From NCBI GenBank assembly GCA_945900965.1, contig CAMDKM010000016.1:21322-85321 (forward strand): a stretch of DNA of 64,000 bases. The letters run 5' to 3'. The notes beneath the pieces were generated by a model. It ran no database searches. It worked only from the letters and a program-made list of their open reading frames with translations, and was not told the DNA's origin. This DNA comes from Bordetella parapertussis (GTDB lineage Bacteria; Pseudomonadota; Gammaproteobacteria; Burkholderiales; JACQAP01). This document shows positions 10,464 to 21,503 of this stretch, piece by piece. Both the position numbers and the translations under genes were made by a program. The stretch's first letter is position 1. The number at the start of each line of letters is the position of its first letter.

Positions 10464-10666
10464 GCTGTGGTCAAACTGCAACAACTAACGGACGAGAAAA
10501 AGCGACTCCAGTGTGGGGGTCAATGAAGCACGAGGGAACAAGAATTTCCTCGTGAATTGGCTTTCGGACTGAGATGCTGGGAAACGGCCCCTGAGATTAA
10601 CGTCGCATAATCGGCTTGACGACGTCAAACATGAAATCCATAACGCCAATAGGCCTCAGCGTCAAA

Positions 10667-11449
10667 TTACCGATGTTTGAAACTAGGCTTACGCTTTTGC
10701 AAAAACGCCGCCATACCTTCCTTCTGGTCCTCGACCGCAAAAGCGGAATGAAACAGACGTCGCTCGAATCGCACACCTTCAGATAACGTGGTTTCAAATG
10801 CACGATTCACCGATTCCTTGGCCATCATGACAATCGGAAGGGAAAGCTCGCAGATTCTCGCCGCCACTTTCATGGCTTCGGCCATCAGATCCGCCAGCGG
10901 CAGTACCCGGCTGACCAGGCCGACTCGCTCTGCTTCCATCGCATCCATCATGCGCGCTTGGCCTAGTAGCACCATTTCCATTGCCTTCGACTTACCAACA
11001 AAACGCGGCAGGCGCTGGGTCCCGCCAGCACCTGGAATGACTCCCAGGTCAATTTCAGGCTGACCGAATTTCGCATTGTCCGCCGCCAGAATAAAATCGC
11101 ACATCATCGCCAGTTCACATCCCCCACCCAGCGCATAGCCCGCCACCGCGGCAATGACCGGTTTGCGGCAGCGAGCTATGCGCTCCCATTCGGCGGTAAT
11201 GAAGTCGGCCTTGAAAACATCCATGTAGGACTTGTGCTGCATGTCTCTGATGTCCGCGCCGGCCGCAAACGCCCTTTCGCTGCCGGTCACAACCAGGCAA
11301 CCGATGTTGTCATCGGCCTCAAACCCGTCGACCGCTGATGCCAACTCCCGCATCAAGGCCGGCGACAGGGCATTCAGTGCCTTTGGGCGATTCAATGTGA
11401 TCAGGCCAACCTTGCCGCGCGTTTCGACGATAATGTTTTCGAATGTCAT
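10667..11449 (-). CDS. Enoyl-CoA hydratase
   Basis: [36 protein letters not shown] ... [10 protein letters not shown] ... [21 protein letters not shown] ... [19 protein letters not shown]. Confidence 0.93.
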   Translation of the reverse strand: MTFENIIVETRGKVGLITLNRPKALNALSPALMRELASAVDGFEADDNIGCLVVTGSERAFAAGADIRDMQHKSYMDVFKADFITAEWERIARCRKPVIAAVAGYALGGGCELAMMCDFILAADNAKFGQPEIDLGVIPGAGGTQRLPRFVGKSKAMEMVLLGQARMMDAMEAERVGLVSRVLPLADLMAEAMKVAARICELSLPIVMMAKESVNRAFETTLSEGVRFERRLFHSAFAVEDQKEGMAAFLQKRKPSFKHR

Positions 11450-11672
11450 GTTACGTCCCGAGTTGAGAGTTGTTCCGCCATGCAACCCAGTATTGGTAGG
11501 CGCACGGAGAAGTCTCCATTCTATTGGATATGGCCGGGAGCGCGCCGTACGCCTTGGTCATCCGTTGAGGAAACCGACGACGATGTTGCTGGCCAATTCA
11601 GCGCAAGAGGCGGCGCGCAAATAAAAACGCCCGGCCATTTTAGCCGGGCGCTGGGTATTCCGTTGAGGATGC

Positions 11673-12102
11673 CTACTGAACTGATTCGGCCTGACGCACC
11701 CGAATCACGATGTCCATGCCCTCCGTAACCATACCCGGAGGCAAACTCGGTAATCCGGAAACTCGAATGTTGGACGCATCAATATCCGTCAAGCCGCCGG
11801 TTTGCACGTCGTATAAATGATAATGCTGTGCTGTATTCGGATCATAGAACACCTTTGTCGGATCCACGATCACTTCACGGATCAGACTCCTCTCCAGGAA
11901 CAGGTTCAGTGTGTTGTAAACCGTTGCCTTCGAAGTTTCCGAATGGCGCTCGTTGACGATCGCCATGATCTGATCTGCAGACATGTGTTGTTGTCTTGAA
12001 AACAGCACATTGGCGATCTCTATTCGCTGATGCGTGGGATTAATGCCGTGAGCACGGAGTTTTTCCGCCAGGGTTTCGCGCGTCATTTGCAAGGTTTCCA
12101 TA
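11673..12102 (-). CDS. Fur family transcriptional regulator (Irr-like, cysteine-free)
   Basis: LRAHGINPTHQRIEIANVLFSRQQHMSADQIMAIVNERHSETSKATVYNTLNLFLERSLIREV ... QHYHLYDVQTGGLTDID. Confidence 0.85.
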
Positions 12103-12532
12103 GGATCAATAGCAATATTTTTTCGGTTCGCAACTAACCAGATGACTTCTTTTCCAAAATTTCCCGCTCCAACTGCCCTTCTTCTCCCGGCATCGGCCAT
12201 TGTTTCGATGACGCTTTGCCAATCTTGGTCAGTCCGCCAACTCCCAATGCCACTCGTGGCCGCATTTTGTCAGTCCTTGCCCGAGATTCCGGTGTTGCAG
12301 CAACTCGGGTTTTATTTGATAACCACATGTTTTTTCACCGTCTACGCCGTTCCAGGATCGAAAACTCCAGTTGCCTGATTACTTTCAGACCGAGTGCGCA
12401 CAAGACTTGTATGCACCAGCCGTGCCAAACCCCAGACTGCCGCTCATTCCGTCAATTGGCCCACTTATCGGACCGATTTGCGGCAAACGGTCCGGATTCA
12501 TTAAGATTCAGCCCATCTTGAAAGGAAGTTTC

Positions 12533-12982
12533 ATGCAAACCAAAACAAATACCATTAAAGCATTGCGTGGATTCACATTGATCGAATTGATGATCGCAGT
12601 GGTCATCGTCGGAATTCTGGCAGCGGTTGCGCTACCGTCCTACACCCAATACGTCACCCGCGGACGGCTTGTCGAGGCGCATGCAACATTAGCCGGTCAC
12701 CGAGTGAAGATGGAACAATTCTTCCAGGACAACCGGACATACTTGGACGCGTGCGTCGCCGGTTCCAGTGCGGCCGAGCCGGCCGACACGGCATTATTTA
12801 CCTATGACTGCCCGGTACAGACTGCTGCGCTGTTTACCGTCAGGGCAGTAGGCGCAGGCAGCCTGGCGGGGTTTCAGTTTACGATCGACCAAAGTAATGC
12901 GCGGGTAACTGTCGCCGTTCCGGCGGGCTGGACCCTGCCGGCCGCGGCCTGCTGGGCCACCAAGAAGAGTGGGCAATGTTGA
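12533..12982 (+). CDS. Type IV pilin (PilE-like)
   Basis: ALRGFTLIELMIAVVIVGILAAVALPSYTQYV: class III signal peptide and pilin N terminus. Confidence 0.92.
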   Translation: MQTKTNTIKALRGFTLIELMIAVVIVGILAAVALPSYTQYVTRGRLVEAHATLAGHRVKMEQFFQDNRTYLDACVAGSSAAEPADTALFTYDCPVQTAALFTVRAVGAGSLAGFQFTIDQSNARVTVAVPAGWTLPAAACWATKKSGQC

Positions 12983-13503
12983 AACCCAGACGTAAATCGT
13001 CGGGCATCACGCTGATTGAACTGCTGATCTCCGTCGCGTTGATCTCGATCCTGACCCTGCTCGCCGTACCGGCGTTTCAGCACTGGATTCAGAATGCGCA
13101 GATACGCAATGCTGCGGAAGGCATTCTAAACGGAATGCAACTTGCAAAAGCCGAAGCTGTGCGACGCAATACGCCGGTGGAGATCGTGCTGGATGGCAAC
13201 TCTGGTTGGGCCATAGCCACGGTTGCCGGTGCGGTGCCGATTCAACAACGCAGCGGACAGGAAGGTTCTAACCTCACGGCGGTCGCCATTCTTCCGGCCG
13301 ATGCGAACCGCATAACGTTCAACGGCATGGGTTGGGTCGCTACTAATGCCGATTTCACCCCAGCGATCTCTCAAATTGACGTCACCTCGGCCGCCATGGC
13401 TGGAACGGAATTGCGGCCCTTGCGTTTGGTGGTGACCGCGGGCGGCTCGATCAAAATGTGCGACCCGGCAGTGGGTGCCGGGGATCCGCGAGTTTGCCCG
13501 TAA
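12976..13503 (+). CDS. fimT: Minor pseudopilin GspH/FimT family
   Basis: SSGITLIELLISVALISILTLLAVPAFQHWIQNAQIRNAAEGILNGMQLAKAEAVRRN. Confidence 0.9.
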   Translation: MLKPRRKSSGITLIELLISVALISILTLLAVPAFQHWIQNAQIRNAAEGILNGMQLAKAEAVRRNTPVEIVLDGNSGWAIATVAGAVPIQQRSGQEGSNLTAVAILPADANRITFNGMGWVATNADFTPAISQIDVTSAAMAGTELRPLRLVVTAGGSIKMCDPAVGAGDPRVCP

Positions 13504-13509
13504 AGTATC

Positions 13510-13950
13510 TTGAGGATACACATGCAAAATTTTCGCACGCGCCCTGCCCAAACGGGCGTGACCTTACTGGAATCGATGATAGGCATCCTGATTTTCTCCG
13601 TGGGAATTCTGGCCGTCGTCGGATTGCAAGCCATGGCGATTCGTTCGGTTGCGGAGTCCAAGTACCGTGTGGATGCCAGTTTTTTCGCCAACGAAATCAT
13701 TGCCCAGATGTGGGTCAATCGACCTGCCCTGGCCACGTTCGCCTACCCCGGCGGCGGCTCGCCGGCTTTACCCAACTGGGTGGCCAGAGTGCAGGGTGCG
13801 CTGCCAGGCGCGGCGGCCAACGCCCCCAGCATCGTCATCGGTGCCGGAAACTCGGTAACAGTCACGATATTTTGGCAGCATCCGGAAGAAGCCAATCTGT
13901 CGCCTGCCCCGCCCCCGCACGAATACACAGCCATCACTTCGATCAACTGA
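13510..13950 (+). CDS. pilV: Type IV pilus modification/minor pilin PilV
   Basis: TGVTLLESMIGILIFSVGILAVVGLQAMAIRSVAESKYRVDASFFANEIIAQMW; a downstream ATG at 13522 is an alternative start. Confidence 0.88.
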   Translation: MRIHMQNFRTRPAQTGVTLLESMIGILIFSVGILAVVGLQAMAIRSVAESKYRVDASFFANEIIAQMWVNRPALATFAYPGGGSPALPNWVARVQGALPGAAANAPSIVIGAGNSVTVTIFWQHPEEANLSPAPPPHEYTAITSIN

Positions 13951-13954
13951 GTCC

Positions 13955-15094
13955 ATGGCAACGCCAATCATAAATGCCCGCCCGCGCGGTTTCAGCATCG
14001 TTGAACTCATGGTGGCGATGGTGATCGCCTTGCTTGGCACGATCGTCATCTTCCAAGTCTTCGCGGTATCGGAAGGTATCAAACGCACAACAACCAGCGG
14101 CGGCGACGCGCAACAAAACGGTCTGCTCGCCATCTATTCCATCGAACGTCATGCCAAACAGGCGGGCTTCGGACTGAATTTTCCGCAGATGCTGGGTTGC
14201 AATGTGGTCGCGCACGATATCGGCCCTCCGGCACGCGATTTCGATTTCCGTCTGGTGTCCGCGCAGATCGGCGATGCAGCCGCCAACGCCCCGGACAGCG
14301 TGACGTTTGTCTTCGGCAGCTCGAACGTGCTGCTGGGTCCCGCCAAATTTTTCAGTGCTGCGGCTCTGACGTCGACGGCATTTTCGCTGGATTCGCGTTT
14401 TGGTTTCAATCTCGGCGACCTGATACTGGCCGCCGAAGTAGGGTCTGCCAAGAATTGCGCCATGCGGCAAGCCACAGGACTGCCAGTCGCACCAGGAAAC
14501 GATGTCGCTCACGTCAGCGGCACATTCGTTGACGCCATCGGCGCGACGTTGCCGGCGCGATATAACAAACCCGCGGGCCTGAGTGTGGCTTATACCACCT
14601 GGGATAACACTGCCCAAACCGGCGGGCGCCTGTTCAGTCTTGGGGCGGCGCCCGGTGTAGTCACTTATTCGATCGCAAACGGGCAGTTGCAGATGCAAAA
14701 CTTCATTGCCAGCCCCAACCAGGACGTGATTGCCGACAATATCGTGCAAATGCAAGCGGAGTATGGACGCGACACCACTGGCATCGCGGACGGCACCGTG
14801 GATATTTGGGATAACGCCGCACCGACATGGGATGACGTGGCAGAGTTGTGGAACACCCCGGCTTTCGCCGATGACTGGTCTCGAGTCCTGGCGATACGCG
14901 TCGCAGTCGTCGCCCGCAGCGCGCTCGCGGAAAGACCCAATCCGGCCACCGGATTGTGCGAAACCACGACGGTGGAACCCACCTGGTCCAGAGGCGTCCT
15001 GACCGTTTCCGGCGACCCGTCATGGCAGTGTTACCGGTACAAGGTGTACGAGACTGTAGTTCCGCTACGCAATCAGATCTGGATGCAACCTTGA
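13955..15094 (+). CDS. pilW: Minor pilin PilW
   Basis: RGFSIVELMVAMVIALLGTIVIFQVFAVSEGIKRTTTSGGDAQQNG; gene order. Confidence 0.88.
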   Translation: MATPIINARPRGFSIVELMVAMVIALLGTIVIFQVFAVSEGIKRTTTSGGDAQQNGLLAIYSIERHAKQAGFGLNFPQMLGCNVVAHDIGPPARDFDFRLVSAQIGDAAANAPDSVTFVFGSSNVLLGPAKFFSAAALTSTAFSLDSRFGFNLGDLILAAEVGSAKNCAMRQATGLPVAPGNDVAHVSGTFVDAIGATLPARYNKPAGLSVAYTTWDNTAQTGGRLFSLGAAPGVVTYSIANGQLQMQNFIASPNQDVIADNIVQMQAEYGRDTTGIADGTVDIWDNAAPTWDDVAELWNTPAFADDWSRVLAIRVAVVARSALAERPNPATGLCETTTVEPTWSRGVLTVSGDPSWQCYRYKVYETVVPLRNQIWMQP

Positions 15095-15106
15095 TCAGGA
15101 CCGATC

Positions 15107-15730
15107 ATGAAAATCCAAAACCGTAACATTTCATTCCGTGCGATGCCCCATGCGCAGCGTGGCGTGGTACTGATGATAGCGCTCATCGTACTGGTATCGA
15201 TGACTCTGGCCGCCATCGGCATGTCGCGTTCGGTCGATACCGCCAGTGTGGTCGCAGGCAATATGTCCTTCAAGCAGTCCACTTTGCAGGGAGGCGATGT
15301 CGGTGTCCAGGCCGCGACCACTTGGCTCACGGCGAACAGCGGTGGCACCACCTTGCAGAACACATCGGCCGGCAATGGCTACTTTTCGGCAGCCCCTGCA
15401 GCCGAGCCCGACTGGACTGACATGGCAAGCTGGGGCAACGCCAGGTTGCTCAACGGCGGTGTTCCCGACAACTCGGGTAACGTGGTGCGTTACGTGATCC
15501 ACCGGATGTGCAGGCTAGGCGATTCGGCCTACAACGGCGTGGTCGCGGGACAACCTAACCAGTGCGCGATGTATTACCCGACCAGCGCTGGCGCCTCCGG
15601 CGGAAGCATGGCGGTCGGCTCGACAGTGTTCGAGGGAATTCCGCAACTCTATTACCGCGTGACCACGCGAATCGACGGACCGCGCAATACACTGAGCATC
15701 ATTCAGGTTTCCGTCCTGATTCAGGTTTAA
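15107..15730 (+). CDS. pilX: Minor pilin/assembly protein PilX
   Basis: QRGVVLMIALIVLVSMTLAAIGMSRSVDTASVVAGNMSFKQSTLQGGDVG; gene order. Confidence 0.88.
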   Translation: MKIQNRNISFRAMPHAQRGVVLMIALIVLVSMTLAAIGMSRSVDTASVVAGNMSFKQSTLQGGDVGVQAATTWLTANSGGTTLQNTSAGNGYFSAAPAAEPDWTDMASWGNARLLNGGVPDNSGNVVRYVIHRMCRLGDSAYNGVVAGQPNQCAMYYPTSAGASGGSMAVGSTVFEGIPQLYYRVTTRIDGPRNTLSIIQVSVLIQV

Positions 15731-15775
15731 GTCAGTCCCGACAGTAAACGGCCCATTTTCTCCGAGGAGAGGACC

Positions 15776-18700
15776 ATGAAAGCGCTTATGCAACCAAAAT
15801 TCGTCCTGGCATTGATGCTCGTTTGCGGGCTCTGCGCCAAGACTATCGCACACGCGGAAGTTGCAGATCTTGCCGACGTGCCGCTGGCGAATTCTCCCTC
15901 CGACGCCGTACTGCCAAATTTGATGTACATCCTCGACGATTCCGGCAGCATGCAGTGGGATTACATGCCGGACAACATATATACCGGGCCCGGCTCAGGA
16001 GGTGACAAACGGAATTGCAAGTCGTGCAGTAGTGGCAGTTGCACCACTGCGGGGGCCATCTGCTCGGACGCGGATGTCAATACTCCGTCAACCTTTGGCG
16101 AACCTCCTTATTTCGCCTCTCGTTTCAACCAGATCTACTACAACCCCGACATCAGTTACCCGGCGGCGGTCGATTCCACGGGTACGACCTATGGCGACGC
16201 GAATCCTCTCGCAGCCAAGGTGGATTTCTACTCCGGCTCGGCTACCACCAAGAATCTGACAACAACCTATCCGGACATCTATTACTGCACCGTATCTGGC
16301 CCCTCCGCCGCCCAACTTGCCAGCACCGTAACTTGCCGTCGCAACGGCACTGATAACCTCCGGCCCGCAGCCAACAATTATTTTCTCTATTGGTCGAACA
16401 GCACCAGCGGCGTCACCATGCCTCCCGCCGCCGCCGCGGGCATCTCGCCGCTGGGCAGTTTTCCGCTCAGCGACGGAGCGGGTGGAAATCCCGACTTTCA
16501 ATACCGCAGTGTGCAGAATACCGGCGCCCCGTATTATTTCAACATTACGCCGCACGAATATTGCAGCGATGCCAACCTGATTAATTGCGCCCTGGCCAAT
16601 GCCGATGGATCCGCCCCAACCGGTTTTACCATTCCGGCACCGCTGCGTTATTGCGCTACCACCACGAACGCCGCCTCGACTGCGGCGATTTCCGATCCGG
16701 CCAACACGGCGGCGCCGAAATGCCGCAAGAAATTCAACACGAGCACTTATATTTACCCGCGCTATGGCCGCTTTACCCGCGTGGCCATTGTTCCCGCGAC
16801 GGCCGCCTACACCAAGAGTGCAAATGCAGTCCGCCCGGACTGCGTAGGGGCCGCTTCATGTACCTACGCCGAAGAACTGCAGAACTTCGCCAACTGGTAC
16901 CAGTATTACCGCACCCGGATGGCCATGATGAAAACCGCTACCGGACGTGCTTTTGTGCCAATCGACGATCGTTACCGGGTAGGTTTTATCACCATCAATC
17001 CACAAAGCGCGGGCACCATCGTGGCAGATCGATACCATGAGTTAGCCACATTTGTCCCGGCCCAAAAAGCCGCTTTTTACTCCAAGCTCTACGGCACGGG
17101 CGACAACGGCAGTACACCCTTGCGGCAGGCCTTGTCGCGAGTCGGCCGTCACTACGCCGGCGTCACAACCGGCATTAATGCCGGAATGGGCAGCGATCCA
17201 ATTACCCATTCCTGCCAGCAGAATTTCGCCTTGCTGACTTCGGATGGCTATTGGAACGATTCCGGAACAGTGGCCATCGACACCGCCGGCAGTGCAGTCA
17301 ACGATCAGGATGACGTGCCTAGCGCCGCAGGTGCTCTGCAATACGTCAGTCGCGGCACCGGCACGCTCGACGGCCTCGGCACCAATGTCAGGACCGTATC
17401 GGTGGTAACGGAGACGGAGCACAATGTCTGTTCGGGCAGCAGTAACACTACCTTTTTAAACGCCAGCGGCGTGCCGACCAATATCCAGCAGGCGTGCGGT
17501 TGCGGCGCCGGTTTGTTTCGCATCAAACAGCGTTTACGCTCGTACACGAGAACGGTAAACGTACTCGATGGCATTGCCGTAACAACCTATTCCACAGTGA
17601 GTAACACCTTTTCGAATATTACGGCGATTTGTGCAGCCGCTCCCCCGGTCATCTCCCTGAGCCCGAACCCGACAATCACCGCAGCGCCATTTGCCCCTAC
17701 GACCACCTATGGCGGCACTGCCAACACGCTGGCGGACGTCGCGATGTACTACTACAAGAATGATCTGCGCACCGGCGCACCAACTTCAAAATCCGATAAC
17801 AACGTCCCGGCGAACGACAAGGACATTGCGTCTCATCAGCACATGGTAACTTTTACGCTCGGCCTGGGCCTTCAAGGTCTGATGGACTATCAATCGGACT
17901 ACGAGTCGGCCACCACCGGCGATTTTGCCAAAATCAAAACCGGCTCGAATTCCTGTTCGTGGACCGTCGCCGGCGCCACCTGTAATTGGCCGGCGCCCGC
18001 TGCAAGCAGTCCGACCACGCTGGATGACCTCTGGCACACGGCGGTAAATGGCAGAGGTGTCTTCTATAGCGCCACCGATCCGAATTCTCTGTCGGACGGC
18101 CTGGCTGGAGCTCTGTCGGCGCTCAAAATACAAACCGCCGCCGCTTCGGCGTCCGCGACCAGCAGCCCGAATATCACGGAAACCGACAATTTCATCTACA
18201 GTTCGACCTTTCGCACCGTGAAGTGGGACGGTCAGATCGAAGCGCAGCGAATCGACACCGTCAGCGGCAACGTCTTGCCGACGATCGCGTGGTCGGCGCA
18301 GGGACAACTCGACGGGCGTGTAACGGCAAGCTCCGATGACCGGTCGATTTACACTTTCGACGAAACCGCGCCAGAAGTACTGAAACCCTTTCTGTGGAAC
18401 GACCTCAGTGCCACGGAAATGGATTACTTCAACAATAAATGCATCGCACTTTCGCAATGCGCACTGCTGAGCCCGGCACAGCAGAGTGATGCAAACGACG
18501 GCAAGTTGCTGGTCCCGTACTTGCGCGGTCAGACAGCAATGGAATCCACAGGCGTGTTTCGTGACCGCGACCATGTGCTCGGCGATCCGGTCAACGCCAC
18601 GCCCGCCTTCATCCGTAAACCACGTTTCGGTTTCCGGGATAGCGTGACGCCTCTCTATGAAACTTTCAAGACAGACAATGCCTCGCGCCAGGGTGTACTG

Positions 18701-20056
18701 TATATCGCCGCCAACGACGGTATGTTGCATGCTTTCAACGGCGACACCGGGAACGAAATTTGGGCCTACGTTCCACGCATGGTAATGCCGGATCTGCACC
18801 AACTGGCCACCGACAACTGGGACGTCAAACACCGGTATTTCGTGGACGGTTCACCGCAGTTCATGGACGTGTTCGACAGATCGGTAAATGAGTGGAAAAC
18901 CATTCTGGTCGGCGGCCTGAACAGCGGCGGGCGTGGCTACTACGCGCTTGACGTGACCAAACCGACCAATCCCAAGGGGATGTGGGAGATTTGTTCCGAT
19001 AAGACTGTTTGCGCGATCTTCGACGAAGACCTGGGATTCACTTTCGGCAACCCTGTCATCACCAAACGCCCAACAGACGGGCGCTGGGTAGTACTGGTCA
19101 CATCCGGCATAAACAACGTATCTCCCGGAGACGGACAGGGATATCTCTACGAACTCGACGTGTTTACCGGCGCCATCCTTGGCAAACACAAGACTGGTGA
19201 AGGCGATACCACGACTCCGAGCGGGTTCTCCAAAATCAGCGCATACGCCAATAATTTTAACGTCGACAATACGGCGGTATATGTGTACGGCGGGGACCTC
19301 CTGGGCAATGTGTTCCGCTTTGACATGCAAACCGACCCGCCCACCCTGGTGCGTATTGCACAATTAACCGATGCGAGCGGCAAGCCGCAACCGATTACCA
19401 CCCGTCCGGAACTGGGTGTGATCGATACACACAGGGTGTTGTTCATCGGTACCGGGCGTTACCTGGGTGAAGATGACCTGTCGGATCCGGCCACGCTGTC
19501 TCCGGCGCTGCCCTGGGCCTATCAGCAGTCGTTCTACGCGTTCAAGGACAAGGACTGGGACGGCGCTACTTTCCCCTATGGGGACATCCGCAGCGGCGGA
19601 ACCCTGGTGCAGCAGACCATTACCGACACGGCAGGGGTGAGGACCACCTCGAATGTCGCCGTGGACTGGAACGTAAAGGACGGCTGGTTCGTCGATTTCA
19701 ATCCCGGCAATACCTCCCCGGGAGAACGGGTAAATCTGGATCCTGTGCTGGTACTGGGTACGCTGGTGGTTGCTACCAACGTACCCAACAATAACGCCTG
19801 CACGGTTGGCGGCGACAGTTGGGTCTACCAATTCGACTACAAGGATGGCAGTTACGTCGCTTCGGCGCCTGGAAATCAAGTTGCGCAGAAGTTCACCGGC
19901 CAGATCATCGTCGGTATCGTCGTGGTGAGGCTGCCCAGCGGCGTCCTTAAGGCGATCGCCACCGGCGCAACGGGCACGAAGACAGCCATAGGCGTGAGCG
20001 TTGGCGGAGCCGCCACCAGTGGGCGCCGTATTTCCTGGCGGGAACTCTTTCAATGA
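15776..20056 (+). CDS. pilY1: Type IV pilus tip adhesin/assembly factor PilY1
   Basis: 1426 aa with vWA-like LPNLMYILDDSGSMQWDYMPDNIY and C-terminal beta-propeller region (NDGMLHAFNGDTGNEIWAYVPRMV, GGLNSGGRGYYALDVT). Confidence 0.93.
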   Translation: MKALMQPKFVLALMLVCGLCAKTIAHAEVADLADVPLANSPSDAVLPNLMYILDDSGSMQWDYMPDNIYTGPGSGGDKRNCKSCSSGSCTTAGAICSDADVNTPSTFGEPPYFASRFNQIYYNPDISYPAAVDSTGTTYGDANPLAAKVDFYSGSATTKNLTTTYPDIYYCTVSGPSAAQLASTVTCRRNGTDNLRPAANNYFLYWSNSTSGVTMPPAAAAGISPLGSFPLSDGAGGNPDFQYRSVQNTGAPYYFNITPHEYCSDANLINCALANADGSAPTGFTIPAPLRYCATTTNAASTAAISDPANTAAPKCRKKFNTSTYIYPRYGRFTRVAIVPATAAYTKSANAVRPDCVGAASCTYAEELQNFANWYQYYRTRMAMMKTATGRAFVPIDDRYRVGFITINPQSAGTIVADRYHELATFVPAQKAAFYSKLYGTGDNGSTPLRQALSRVGRHYAGVTTGINAGMGSDPITHSCQQNFALLTSDGYWNDSGTVAIDTAGSAVNDQDDVPSAAGALQYVSRGTGTLDGLGTNVRTVSVVTETEHNVCSGSSNTTFLNASGVPTNIQQACGCGAGLFRIKQRLRSYTRTVNVLDGIAVTTYSTVSNTFSNITAICAAAPPVISLSPNPTITAAPFAPTTTYGGTANTLADVAMYYYKNDLRTGAPTSKSDNNVPANDKDIASHQHMVTFTLGLGLQGLMDYQSDYESATTGDFAKIKTGSNSCSWTVAGATCNWPAPAASSPTTLDDLWHTAVNGRGVFYSATDPNSLSDGLAGALSALKIQTAAASASATSSPNITETDNFIYSSTFRTVKWDGQIEAQRIDTVSGNVLPTIAWSAQGQLDGRVTASSDDRSIYTFDETAPEVLKPFLWNDLSATEMDYFNNKCIALSQCALLSPAQQSDANDGKLLVPYLRGQTAMESTGVFRDRDHVLGDPVNATPAFIRKPRFGFRDSVTPLYETFKTDNASRQGVLYIAANDGMLHAFNGDTGNEIWAYVPRMVMPDLHQLATDNWDVKHRYFVDGSPQFMDVFDRSVNEWKTILVGGLNSGGRGYYALDVTKPTNPKGMWEICSDKTVCAIFDEDLGFTFGNPVITKRPTDGRWVVLVTSGINNVSPGDGQGYLYELDVFTGAILGKHKTGEGDTTTPSGFSKISAYANNFNVDNTAVYVYGGDLLGNVFRFDMQTDPPTLVRIAQLTDASGKPQPITTRPELGVIDTHRVLFIGTGRYLGEDDLSDPATLSPALPWAYQQSFYAFKDKDWDGATFPYGDIRSGGTLVQQTITDTAGVRTTSNVAVDWNVKDGWFVDFNPGNTSPGERVNLDPVLVLGTLVVATNVPNNNACTVGGDSWVYQFDYKDGSYVASAPGNQVAQKFTGQIIVGIVVVRLPSGVLKAIATGATGTKTAIGVSVGGAATSGRRISWRELFQ

Positions 20057-20466
20057 TTAATACAATGCCAGTGGTCAGTCGGACTTCCTTGGCGGTGCTG
20101 GTGGCAGGCGCGGCTCTGGCGGCGTTTTTCGCCCCCTCAGGGTTCGCCCAGCAAAGAGGCCAGCGAACTCAGCAGCAGGTCCAGCCGCCAGGTCACTACG
20201 ACACTTATATGCCGAGCAGCCGGCTGCGTACCCGCCGCGACCAATGCATGGCGAAAGAAACCCTGGCCGGTGCGTACTGCGTCAAATCCTGCCAGGATGG
20301 ATACACATTGGTCCAAGGCAGCCGTCCGCCCAAATGCCGCAGCTTGAAGCCGCTTCCCGCCGGTCAGTTATCCAGGTCGGCAACGCGGGAAATCTCGACG
20401 ATTAAAATCACGCCGTCCGTACGGCTTCCCTCCTCACCGGGAGGCGGGGAGGGGGCTGGACAATAG
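20053..20466 (+). CDS. Small secreted protein of unknown function, overlapping the pilY1 stop codon
   Basis: ATGA overlap with pilY1; signal peptide LAVLVAGAALAAFFAPSGFA; four Cys in the mature part. Confidence 0.65.
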   Translation: MINTMPVVSRTSLAVLVAGAALAAFFAPSGFAQQRGQRTQQQVQPPGHYDTYMPSSRLRTRRDQCMAKETLAGAYCVKSCQDGYTLVQGSRPPKCRSLKPLPAGQLSRSATREISTIKITPSVRLPSSPGGGEGAGQ

Positions 20467-20485
20467 AAATTCCGAAGGAATTATA

Positions 20486-20514
20486 AAGCCCGCCAAGATG
20501 GCGGGCCTTTTTTT
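20486..20514 (+). terminator. Rho-independent terminator of the pil operon
   Basis: GCCCGCC AAGAT GGCGGGC followed by a T-run. Confidence 0.92.
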
Positions 20515-21437
20515 CAGGCCGACAAGGCCTTTGGGAGCGGAAACGTGACGCGTTCGGTGATGCCGTCGAGTTCAATGACCGAGGTCGCCCCCAAACTTTC
20601 GAGTCGGGCGATCACTGCGCGAACGAGAACTTCGGGAGCAGAGGCGCCAGCGGTCACGCCGATCACTTTTTTCCCCTCAACCCAATCCGCACTCAGCTCC
20701 GTGGCATCGTCCAGCATAAAAGACACTACGCCGAGATTTGCTGCCACTTCGCGCAGCCGGTTTGAGTTCGAACTGTTGGGCGAACCCACCACAATAACCA
20801 CGTCGCATTGGGCCGCCAGCGACTTCACGGCATCCTGCCGGTTCTGGGTGGCATAACAGATGTCGTCTTTTTTCGGGCCCTTGATCCCCGGAAAACGCCG
20901 GCGCAGCGCGTCGGTTATCGCGCGGGCATCATCTACCGATAGAGTTGTCTGAGTCACGAATGCCAGGTTGCGGGACTCGGCAACCTTGAGGGACTCGACG
21001 TCCGCAACCGACTCGACCAGATACATGCCTTTTTTCACCTGACCCATGGTGCCTTCCACTTCCGGGTGACCCTTGTGTCCGACCATCACGATTTCGCAAC
21101 CCTGATCGCGCATGCGGGCCACTTCGGAATGCACCTTGGTCACCAGGGGACATGTGGCATCAAATACGCGCAGGCCGCGTTTTTCGGCCTCGACGCGGAC
21201 CGCAATCGACACGCCATGGGCACTGAAAACCACCGTTGATCCTGCCGGCACCTCCGCCAGTTCCTCGACAAATCGGGCGCCCTTGGCACGCAGATCTTCA
21301 ACCACGTATTTGTTGTGAACCACCTCGTGACGTACGTAGATCGGCGCGCCGTGAATCGCCAACGCCCGCTCGACAATTTCGATGGCCCGATCCACACCGG
21401 CGCAAAACCCGCGCGGATTGGCAAGAATGACTTTCAT
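20514..21437 (-). CDS. ispH: 4-hydroxy-3-methylbut-2-enyl diphosphate reductase
   Basis: [26 protein letters not shown] ... [12 protein letters not shown] ... [13 protein letters not shown]. Confidence 0.97.
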   Translation of the reverse strand: MKVILANPRGFCAGVDRAIEIVERALAIHGAPIYVRHEVVHNKYVVEDLRAKGARFVEELAEVPAGSTVVFSAHGVSIAVRVEAEKRGLRVFDATCPLVTKVHSEVARMRDQGCEIVMVGHKGHPEVEGTMGQVKKGMYLVESVADVESLKVAESRNLAFVTQTTLSVDDARAITDALRRRFPGIKGPKKDDICYATQNRQDAVKSLAAQCDVVIVVGSPNSSNSNRLREVAANLGVVSFMLDDATELSADWVEGKKVIGVTAGASAPEVLVRAVIARLESLGATSVIELDGITERVTFPLPKALSA

Positions 21438-21503
21438 GAAGTCTTGTTGTGTCGCATGGGATCGAAATTATACGCTGCGGTTTTTGCTGCGGCCCGTCTC
21501 TGG

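Noticed and set aside
17786-18832. Long minus-strand ORF (348 aa) opposite pilY1
   Set aside because: Entirely antisense to the strongly supported pilY1 frame; typical shadow ORF in GC-rich DNA.
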